The translations under genes were made by a program, and so were the position numbers. Below are positions 1 through 5,642 of a stretch of 8,622 bases of DNA, piece after piece (the stretch's first letter is position 1; each line of letters begins with the position of its first letter). The DNA comes from Candidatus Fermentibacterales bacterium. GTDB lineage: Bacteria; Fermentibacterota; Fermentibacteria; Fermentibacterales; JAFGKQ01. The notes beneath the pieces are model-generated. The model had not been told where the DNA came from and made no database searches. It saw nothing but the letters and a program-made list of their open reading frames with translations. The stretch lies in the NCBI GenBank assembly GCA_016928495.1, contig JAFGKQ010000035.1:1-8622 (forward strand), written 5' to 3'.

Positions 1-1848
1 GAACTCCGGCGGGGCCTCTCCCTCGTCGAGTGGCCTCGTGGAGATCAGGAAGCACACGGGGCAGTCCTCCATGTTCCTGGTAATGCCCCTGATCAGGGAC
101 CGGGAGCCGGCATCCAGCCATTGCGCGTTGTCCAGGGCCAGCACGACGGGCCTGGTCAGCGACAGTGCCCTGAGCAGGTCCCTGACCGCGAAGACCGTGT
201 TGTCGAACCTGCCCTCCGGTGTCAGCCTCTCGAACAGCGAGCCGGGCCAGTCCAGCCCCACCAGGGAGCCGAGCACGCTCCTGACTCTGTCCAGCTCCGC
301 CCGGAGCTCGGAGGCTCTCGGGTCCGGGTTCTCCGACAGCCTCTGCAGAAGCTCGTTCATGGCGGTCTCGAAGCTCTCCTCGTTCTGGTCAGGGGAGGCC
401 AGGTCGGACTGACGGAAGAGCCGGTCCACAAGAGAAGAGAAGGGGCCGAGGCTCCTCCTGTTTATGCTGTCGGCTTCCGCCCCGAGGAACAGCATGCCGG
501 AGGATGCGCGCTCCATCTCGTGGATCAGCCTCGACTTGCCGGTGCCGGCCTCCCCGCGGAGCATGGCCACGCCTCCCCAGGCCCCCTTCCTCAGAGGACT
601 GAGCAGGGAGAGCAGGGCTCGCAGCTCCCTGGATCTCCCGAGGAACGGGCCGGAGAAGGAGCGGGCCTCCGCGCTGGCCATCCTGGGCTCCAGGCTCTCG
701 ACCTCGACGCTCGACGAGCGGCCCTTGACCCTGATGCCCCTCCTGCCCGAGCTCAGCAAGTGCGATGCGGAGGCATAGTCGCTTCCCGCGATTATCTCCC
801 CGCGACCCGCAAGGCTCATGAGCCTGAAGGCGAGGTTCACCCTGTCACCCAGCACGGTATAGGCGGCTCTGGAAGCGCTTCCCATGGTTCCGGCGAAGAC
901 AGTCCCGAAGGTCACGCCGATCCCCGCGTGAACGGGTCCCGTCTCGCCCATCTCCCTGATGAAGCTGTCCGCCCTCCTGATCTCGTCCTCGTGCGACACG
1001 GGGGCACCGAACACAACGAGCGCACAGGCATCCCCGGTCGAGCAGTCCACTCCGCTGAGGAAGCCGTCCATCGACGAGGAGACCGCGATGGCCCGCTCGA
1101 GAAGCTCCTCGGTATCTCTCTCCCCCGCCCTTCCCGCGTTGAGGAACAGGCTGACGACCGGACGGAACTCCCCCCTCGTGTCACCCGAGAGGATTTCCCG
1201 GGGCCAGAAGGAGAGTGAGACGGACGGATCCGGGGTCCTGCCGTGGTACCTGCGCCCCGGGCCGATGGGGCCCCTTCCCGGGGAGGGCGCGCCCTGGCCC
1301 AGCGGGGGATAGGCCTCTGCCTCCCCCGCCGAGGGCCGGGCTACCCTCATCTCACCCGGGAGGCAGTGCTTCTGAGCGGAGGATGCCTCGACTATGGCCT
1401 CCCCGCAGAACACGAAGCATGCCCTGGGCTCACCGGAGCCGATCACGGCCCACTGCACCTCCCCGCAGGACAGCCCGGTCTTGGCGGACAGGCTGAGAGG
1501 CCTGTGCCCCGGAAGGGAGGAGATCGAAGGAGGGATCGAGGCGGCGACGGAGGCCGCAGCGTCACAGGTTCCGGCAAGATCGTATCCGGGGTAGATCGCA
1601 GTGACGGCGTCCCCGGCGAACCCCGTGACCACGCCTCCGAAGGACTCCATGCAGTCGACGGCTCCGCCGATCACCCTGTCGAGCGCCATGGAGAGGATCT
1701 CTGCCCCTTCCCTGCCCCCCTCCTGCAGGCGTTCGGTCAACGGGGTGAATCCGGAGATGTCCAGGGTCAGAACGGAAGCTTCGACCAACCCGCGCCGCTC
1801 GCCTGCGAGAAGCCTCTCCTCGATGAAGTCAGGATGGAACCAGCGCAC
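1..1848 (-). CDS. Tandem class III nucleotide cyclase fused to AAA/STAND NTPase (soluble adenylyl cyclase architecture), 3' end outside window
   Basis: The minus-strand frame is open from a GTG at 1848 to the window edge (616 residues, C-terminus missing). A strong Shine-Dalgarno AGGGGAGG (1853-1860) sits 4 nt before the GTG and supports this start. Cyclase domain 1 (about residues 22-170) has both metal-binding aspartates, D30 in LTLDISGFTP and D80 in FAGDAVTAIYP. Its later part (CFVFCGEAIVEAS, 144-156) lacks the Asn and Arg. Cyclase domain 2 (about 224-375) lacks the metal Asp (VVSLFLN) but keeps Thr331, Asn338 and Arg342 in YTVLGDRVNLAFR. The two halves therefore complement each other to form one catalytic site. 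An NTPase domain starts at about 402 (FLGRSREL), with Walker A GEAGTGKS at 432-439 and a Walker B-like VVLALDNAQWLD around D573. This order matches mammalian soluble adenylyl cyclase and many bacterial cyclase-AAA-TPR signalling proteins. It probably makes a cyclic nucleotide from NTP in the cytoplasm; base specificity is uncertain because the usual adenine-contacting Lys position is Gly76. No transmembrane segment is seen. Confidence 0.9.
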   Translation of the reverse strand, partial: MRWFHPDFIEERLLAGERRGLVEASVLTLDISGFTPLTERLQEGGREGAEILSMALDRVIGGAVDCMESFGGVVTGFAGDAVTAIYPGYDLAGTCDAAASVAASIPPSISSLPGHRPLSLSAKTGLSCGEVQWAVIGSGEPRACFVFCGEAIVEASSAQKHCLPGEMRVARPSAGEAEAYPPLGQGAPSPGRGPIGPGRRYHGRTPDPSVSLSFWPREILSGDTRGEFRPVVSLFLNAGRAGERDTEELLERAIAVSSSMDGFLSGVDCSTGDACALVVFGAPVSHEDEIRRADSFIREMGETGPVHAGIGVTFGTVFAGTMGSASRAAYTVLGDRVNLAFRLMSLAGRGEIIAGSDYASASHLLSSGRRGIRVKGRSSSVEVESLEPRMASAEARSFSGPFLGRSRELRALLSLLSPLRKGAWGGVAMLRGEAGTGKSRLIHEMERASSGMLFLGAEADSINRRSLGPFSSLVDRLFRQSDLASPDQNEESFETAMNELLQRLSENPDPRASELRAELDRVRSVLGSLVGLDWPGSLFERLTPEGRFDNTVFAVRDLLRALSLTRPVVLALDNAQWLDAGSRSLIRGITRNMEDCPVCFLISTRPLDEGEAPPEF

Positions 1849-1894
1849 TAGTCCTCCCCTGGTGCCTGGACGCTCGCGGACCATGAGGCTGTCT

Positions 1895-1924
1895 AATCTA
1901 ATCCGGGCGCACCCCTCTGGTCAC
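1895..1924 (-). promoter_or_regulatory. Candidate sigma70-type promoter for the cyclase gene
   Basis: Read on the minus strand, GTGACC (1919-1924) and TAGATT (1895-1900) are separated by 18 bp. Each matches 4 of 6 consensus bases. Predicted transcription would start near 1888, giving a leader of about 40 nt before the GTG at 1848. This is the most AT-rich spot of the divergent intergenic region. It is a motif match only, and consensus promoters are unreliable in GC-rich unknown phyla. Confidence 0.28.
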
Positions 1925-1951
1925 TGGCGGCCGGCCGGGATCGGGGATGGC

Positions 1952-1980
1952 TTGACGGCCGGTCATGACCCGGTCACCAT
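1952..1980 (+). promoter_or_regulatory. Candidate promoter and TGAC/GTCA half-site cluster upstream of the DUF503 gene
   Basis: A good -35 match TTGACG (1952-1957) is followed after 17 bp by a poor -10, CACCAT (1975-1980). Overlapping it is a perfect 10-bp palindrome GGTCATGACC (1961-1970), and TGAC/GTCA half-sites alternate at 1953, 1962, 1966 and 1973. CCGGTCA also occurs as a direct repeat (1959-1965 and 1970-1976). Palindromes overlapping a -35/spacer are typical operator positions, so a regulator could control the plus-strand genes here. No known regulator is recognised, and the promoter part is weak. Confidence 0.25.
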
Positions 1981-2038
1981 CCACGGGGCGGGGGTTCCGG
2001 CAGGCGGAGCGCCCGATTGCCGGAATCCGGAGGGCATC

Positions 2039-2347
2039 TTGAAGGGCAAGTTCTTCGAGGGTGTGATCACGGCGGAGCTCTTCTTCCGGGGGGCCAGGAC
2101 CCTGAAGGACAGGCGAGCGCTTGCGAGGTCGGTCGCCGACCGCCTGCGCAACATGGGCTTCTCGGTAGCCAGGATAGACGACGAGGGGGACGTCCGGAGA
2201 TCCAGGTTCGCCGCGGTGTGTGTCACCTCGGTGGAAAGCGCGGCGCAGGGCATGCTCCAGAAGGCCTCGGGGATGCTGGAAAGCCCGGAGTGGGAGCAGA
2301 TCTCGCACTCCTCGGCCGTCATGGAGATCCGGGACGAGCAGGACTGA
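2039..2347 (+). CDS. DUF503 (YlxP-like) family protein
   Basis: A 102-residue protein beginning at a TTG. I chose this start because GGAGGG (2029-2034) lies 4 nt upstream and the N-terminus then aligns with the usual DUF503 beginning. The same frame is open further upstream, but that extension overlaps the cyclase gene and its divergent promoter region. Family features are the N-terminal beta strand [12 protein letters not shown], the signature [21 protein letters not shown] (residues about 17-37), then SVARIDD and VCVTSV. DUF503 proteins are small ferredoxin-fold-like proteins of unknown biochemical role, often found beside the nusA-infB-rbfA translation cluster (Bacillus YlxP). That cluster is not seen here. 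The yjbQ gene follows after 32 nt on the same strand, so the two are probably co-transcribed. No membrane segment or signal peptide is present. Confidence 0.85.
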   Translation: MKGKFFEGVITAELFFRGARTLKDRRALARSVADRLRNMGFSVARIDDEGDVRRSRFAAVCVTSVESAAQGMLQKASGMLESPEWEQISHSSAVMEIRDEQD

Positions 2348-2379
2348 GACACGGGAACCAGGGAGAGGAGCCCCGGCGA

Positions 2380-2799
2380 ATGAGGCATCACAGGGAGTAC
2401 CTATGGTTCGAGACGCCACACAGGCGTGACTTCGTCAACATCACGCCACAGGTCGAGGCAGTGCTCTCGAGATCGGGCATAGAACAGGGCCTGTGTCTGG
2501 TCAACGCGATGCACATCACGGCGAGCGTCTTCATCAACGACGACGAGCCGGGCCTGCACCGGGACTACGAGGAATGGCTGGAGAGGCTGGCGCCGCACGA
2601 GCCGCTCGAGGCCTACAGGCACAACAGCACCGAAGAGGACAACGCAGACGCTCACCTCAAGCGCCAGATCATGGGACGCGAGGTTGTGGTGGCGGTGACT
2701 GACGGAAAGCTCGACTTCGGCCCCTGGGAGCAGGTCTTCTACGGCGAGTTCGACGGCAGGCGACGCAAGAGAGTCCTGGTCAAGATAGTCGGCGACTAG
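2380..2799 (+). CDS. yjbQ: YjbQ/UPF0047 family protein (annotated as secondary thiamine-phosphate synthase)
   Basis: A complete 139-residue protein, the normal family length. The ATG is preceded by GGAGAGGAG (2362-2370) at about 9 nt spacing. Diagnostic motifs in order are [18 protein letters not shown] (42-59), [12 protein letters not shown] (61-72), YRHN (79-82), the hallmark [12 protein letters not shown] (88-99) and the C-terminal [19 protein letters not shown] (108-126) followed by [12 protein letters not shown]. Conserved His45, His81 and His92 with nearby acidic residues form the presumed active-site or metal cluster of the family. The thiamine-phosphate synthase label rests on weak complementation activity reported for the E. 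coli homologue. The true cellular reaction is not settled, and no thiamine gene or TPP riboswitch is visible nearby. It is probably transcribed with the DUF503 gene 32 nt upstream. Confidence 0.93.
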   Translation: MRHHREYLWFETPHRRDFVNITPQVEAVLSRSGIEQGLCLVNAMHITASVFINDDEPGLHRDYEEWLERLAPHEPLEAYRHNSTEEDNADAHLKRQIMGREVVVAVTDGKLDFGPWEQVFYGEFDGRRRKRVLVKIVGD

Positions 2800-2807
2800 A
2801 CCGGAAT

Positions 2808-2829
2808 CCCCCTCGAATCCCGTCGGGGG
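2808..2829 (+). terminator. Weak hairpin after yjbQ
   Basis: CCCC (2809-2812), a bulged T and CGA (2814-2816) can pair with TCG (2823-2825) and GGGG (2826-2829) around a 6-nt loop. It lies 9 nt after the yjbQ stop codon, where a terminator would be expected. No U-rich run follows (the next bases are TTGAACATG), so it is not a canonical intrinsic terminator. It may be only a GC-rich hairpin, and it abuts the candidate -35 of the next gene. Confidence 0.22.
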
Positions 2830-2858
2830 TTGAACATGCCGGCGCGAGACCCTAACCT
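2830..2858 (+). promoter_or_regulatory. Candidate promoter giving a leaderless mRNA for the lamin-tail protein
   Basis: TTGAAC (2830-2835) and TAACCT (2853-2858) are spaced by exactly 17 bp. The -10 candidate keeps the three most important bases (T1, A2, T6). Counting -7 at 2858 puts the transcription start exactly on the A of the ATG at 2865. No Shine-Dalgarno sequence precedes that ATG, which fits leaderless translation. This is inferred from the sequence and has not been tested. Confidence 0.3.
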
Positions 2859-2864
2859 CACCCT

Positions 2865-5639
2865 ATGGCCCACGAAGCAGCCGCTCGTTCGCAGTCCGTC
2901 ATCGCGGCGCTCGCGCTCTCGCTGGTCTCCACCGGGACGGCTCGCGCCACGGCCTTTCTCGTCATAACCGAGGTCATGAGCCATCCCGTCGAAGAGAGCA
3001 GCGGTGAGTACGTCGAGGTACGCAACGCCTCCCAGGACCCGGCCTGCGCCGCGGGATGCGCTCTGACCGACGGCGACGCCCTTGACACCATCATCGCATG
3101 GGACGAGGAGATCCACGGCCAGTTCCCGCATCCCGGAGTGGTGCTCGGCTGCGACACGATCCCCGCAGGCGGCATCGCCCTGGTGCTGGAGCTCGGATAC
3201 GCGGCCTGCCCGGCCTACGACGAGATCCCGGAAGGCACCGTCATCCTGACCACCGGAGACTACTCCATCTGCAACGGCCTCTCCGCCTCTTCCGATCCCC
3301 TTACCCTCTACGACCCGGAGGGGACATCGCTCGACAACGTACTCAGCACCTTCGGCACCCCGCTCGAGTCACCCCTCTGGCAGGACAGGGACGACGATGG
3401 TCTGGACTCCATACCCTTCGACCCGGGTGAGGGGCTCTCGCTGGAACGCATCAGCACCCCAGGCCCCGACATCGAGGCCAACTGGGCGGTGCCGCCCACG
3501 GGGCGCAGCCCGGGCTGGTCCGGCATCGAGCCCCCGATGCTCGATCTGTGCCTCCTCGGGCTGACGACCGAGCCCGCCGAGCCGAACCCGGAAGAACTGT
3601 TTAGCGTTGCTATCACGGTTTACAATGCTGGTCAGCTCGCTGTCGGCTCATACAGCGCATGCCTCTTCAGAGATGATGACCTCGATTCGATCGCGGAGCC
3701 CTCTGAGATCCTTGGCATCCTCGACGGCTTCGACCTGGGCCCGGGCTGCCTCGACACCCTGGTCTTCTCGACAAGCCTCCCGGAGGGCTCCTGGCTCATT
3801 GCGGCGCTCTGCGAGGCTCCGGGGGATACACTACAGCAGAACGACATCGTCACTGCCCATCTCGATGTGGGCGAGGCCAGCCCCATAGTGATCAGCGAAG
3901 TGCTCTGCAACCCCTCGGGCAGCGAGGACACCGACGAGCTGATCGAGCTCTGGTTCCCCGGACCGGGCGTCTTCGATCTCAGCGGCTGCGGCTTCACGGA
4001 CGGCGACGCGCTCGATCTGCTCGAGCCCTGGGACCCTTCGATCGGGACGATAGAGGGCGACAGCCTGCTGCCCGGTCCTCTTGTGCCCTCCTCGAGCTTC
4101 GTCCTCATACTGGACCGTGAGTATGCCTCGGGCAGCCAGCCATACTCCATACCTCCAGGCACGGTCACGGTCACCGTGGGCAACACCACGATCGGCAACG
4201 GGCTCTCGGGCAACGACCCGATCACGCTCTACTCCTCCTCGGGCACCACCTCCGGAGACCTGCTGTCCACATACGGCACACCCGTCCTGTCAGACGACCC
4301 GCTGCTCTGCGACGATGACGGTCTGGACGGGATACCGTTCGATCCCGGAGCGGGCAACAGCGTGCAGCGCGTCTGCCTCGGAGGGCCCGACCAGGAGGGG
4401 AACTGGCTGGTTTTCCCGGACGGACCGACGCCCGGCGCCCCGCCCCCGCTGGACGGCAGCGGCAAGGATCTGGGCGTGCTGGGGCTCGGCCTCGACCCGC
4501 CATTCGGCAAGCAACAGGAGGCTGTGCTGGTCTCGGCAGTTCTCTGCTGTCTCGGCACCGACTCCATACCCGCTTGCTCCTCCAGCCTCCTGATATACGC
4601 GGACGAGGACGCGGACCAGCAGCCGGATCCGGAGGAGGCGCTCTTCCAGGGCCCCCTGCCTTTCAGCCTGGGCCCTCTCGACACGCTCGTCGTCCGGGCT
4701 GACTGGACCTCCAGCTCGGCTGGGCCCCTGGGCGTCCTCTGCAGCACCGTCACCTCCGGGGACAGCGTCTCCTCGAACGATGCGGCCGGGGCGTGCTGGA
4801 ACCCCCCGTCCCCGGTGGTCGTCAACGAGCTGATGTACCATCCCTCACCCGGAAGCCCGGAGTGGATCGAGCTGCTGAACGTCTCCGGAAGCTCTCGGGA
4901 CCTCTCGGGGTGGTACCTGGCCGACTCGAGGGACACGACATCGTTGCCTTCCGACTCCTCGCTGCTGCTGGAACCCGGCTGCTTCGCCATCCTCTGCGGC
5001 AGTCCGGAGGCCTTCTCGGAAGCCTGGCCCGGAGTCGGGTGCCCGGTGATCGAGCCGCTCGAATGGCTGGTCCTGAACGACGCAACGCAGCAGGGCGAGG
5101 CCTGGGCGGACAGGATCACGCTGATGGACCCCGCGCAAGCTGCGAGCGACTACGTTCCCTACGACGACGCCTGGGGCGGGGGCAGCGGAGTCTCACTCGA
5201 GAGGAGGAGCCAGGAGCATCCCGGCTACCAGCCTTCGAGCTGGGGCTCCTGTGTGGAGGTTTCGGGAGGGACTCCGGGCTCCCCGAACAGCATCCTCGTC
5301 TCGCCGGAAGGTCAGGGGGAGCTTCTCGACGCTTTCCCCGACCCCTTCTCGCCGGATGGGGACGGCGTCGACGACGTCCTGACAGTCCAGGTCATCCCGG
5401 GATGCGACCAGAGCCTGGTCAGCGTGCGCGTCTACAACGTGCAGGGAAGGCCTGTCGCAACCCTCGCCGACCGCCTGGCGTGCGGCCCGGTTGCCGCGCT
5501 TCAGTGGGACGGCAGGAGCGACGATGGCACGGCCCTCCATATCGGGAGGTATGTCATCCATGCGTGGGTCGAGCCCACCGGATCTGCCGGGGCGGCCTGC
5601 GAGGCCCTTGCAGTCGTCGTTCTGGCGAGACGGCTGTAG
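2865..5639 (+). CDS. Secreted modular protein: three lamin-tail domains, two CARDB-like domains, FlgD-like C-terminal domain
   Basis: A 924-residue exported protein. The ATG at 2865 is the first usable start, because an in-frame TAA lies at 2853-2855. The N-terminus has an Arg at position 8, a hydrophobic core (about 11-24) and an Ala-rich end (about 27-30) that looks like a Sec signal peptide. Modules in order are lamin-tail-like domain 1 (about 31-215), CARDB-like beta domain 1 (225-335), lamin-tail-like 2 (340-525), CARDB-like 2 (535-645), and a more canonical lamin-tail 3 (650-808; VVVNELMYHPSPGSPEWIEL, then LSGWYLAD). A FlgD-type Ig domain closes the protein (820-905; FPDPFSPDGDGVDDVLTVQV, YNVQGRPVATL, QWDGRSDDGTA, GRYVIHAWV). 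Acidic DDDGLD segments at 176-181 and 483-488 and acidic loops at 270-280 and 580-591 suggest calcium binding. There are 25 cysteines. No catalytic domain is recognised, so a cell-surface, adhesive or matrix role is inferred. The FlgD-like end resembles C-terminal domains common in FCB-group secreted proteins, but no typical type IX sorting tail is evident. The gene ends 3 bp from the convergent acyl-CoA synthetase gene. Confidence 0.88.
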   Translation: MAHEAAARSQSVIAALALSLVSTGTARATAFLVITEVMSHPVEESSGEYVEVRNASQDPACAAGCALTDGDALDTIIAWDEEIHGQFPHPGVVLGCDTIPAGGIALVLELGYAACPAYDEIPEGTVILTTGDYSICNGLSASSDPLTLYDPEGTSLDNVLSTFGTPLESPLWQDRDDDGLDSIPFDPGEGLSLERISTPGPDIEANWAVPPTGRSPGWSGIEPPMLDLCLLGLTTEPAEPNPEELFSVAITVYNAGQLAVGSYSACLFRDDDLDSIAEPSEILGILDGFDLGPGCLDTLVFSTSLPEGSWLIAALCEAPGDTLQQNDIVTAHLDVGEASPIVISEVLCNPSGSEDTDELIELWFPGPGVFDLSGCGFTDGDALDLLEPWDPSIGTIEGDSLLPGPLVPSSSFVLILDREYASGSQPYSIPPGTVTVTVGNTTIGNGLSGNDPITLYSSSGTTSGDLLSTYGTPVLSDDPLLCDDDGLDGIPFDPGAGNSVQRVCLGGPDQEGNWLVFPDGPTPGAPPPLDGSGKDLGVLGLGLDPPFGKQQEAVLVSAVLCCLGTDSIPACSSSLLIYADEDADQQPDPEEALFQGPLPFSLGPLDTLVVRADWTSSSAGPLGVLCSTVTSGDSVSSNDAAGACWNPPSPVVVNELMYHPSPGSPEWIELLNVSGSSRDLSGWYLADSRDTTSLPSDSSLLLEPGCFAILCGSPEAFSEAWPGVGCPVIEPLEWLVLNDATQQGEAWADRITLMDPAQAASDYVPYDDAWGGGSGVSLERRSQEHPGYQPSSWGSCVEVSGGTPGSPNSILVSPEGQGELLDAFPDPFSPDGDGVDDVLTVQVIPGCDQSLVSVRVYNVQGRPVATLADRLACGPVAALQWDGRSDDGTALHIGRYVIHAWVEPTGSAGAACEALAVVVLARRL
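2955..4799 (+). repeat. Intragenic duplication: two lamin-tail plus CARDB-like modules of about 305 residues
   Basis: Residues 31-338 and 340-645 of the secreted protein are diverged copies of one unit. Matching pairs are GCALTDGDALDTIIAWD (65) with GCGFTDGDALDLLEPWD (375), NGLSASSDPLTLYD (137) with NGLSGNDPITLYS (445), LSTFGTPL (160) with LSTYGTPV (467), and DDDGLDSIPFDPGEG (176) with DDDGLDGIPFDPGAG (483). LGPGCLDTLVF (291) matches LGPLDTLVV (602). The offset is 307-311 residues throughout, and stretches remain alike at DNA level, for example near 3396-3424 and 4316-4345. The third lamin-tail domain is much more divergent and is not part of this duplication. Confidence 0.8.
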
Positions 5640-5642
5640 CCC

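Noticed and set aside
121-1218. A 365-codon open frame on the plus strand over the cyclase gene
   Set aside because: No recognisable motifs and biased Arg/Gly/Pro composition. The minus strand encodes both cyclase domains and the Walker A/B motifs over the same bases.
1601-2038. Upstream extension of the DUF503 reading frame
   Set aside because: The extension would overlap the 5' part of the cyclase gene and the divergent promoter region and adds no family-like sequence. The TTG at 2039 has a good ribosome site and gives the normal family length.
1898-2419. Minus-strand open frames of 173 and 142 codons over the DUF503 gene
   Set aside because: No family motifs. The plus strand has the DUF503 signature and a Shine-Dalgarno-supported start.
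2380-2799. Thiamine pathway control (TPP riboswitch) upstream of yjbQ
   Set aside because: Only 32 nt separate it from the DUF503 stop codon, with no room for a riboswitch, and no thiamine genes are nearby.
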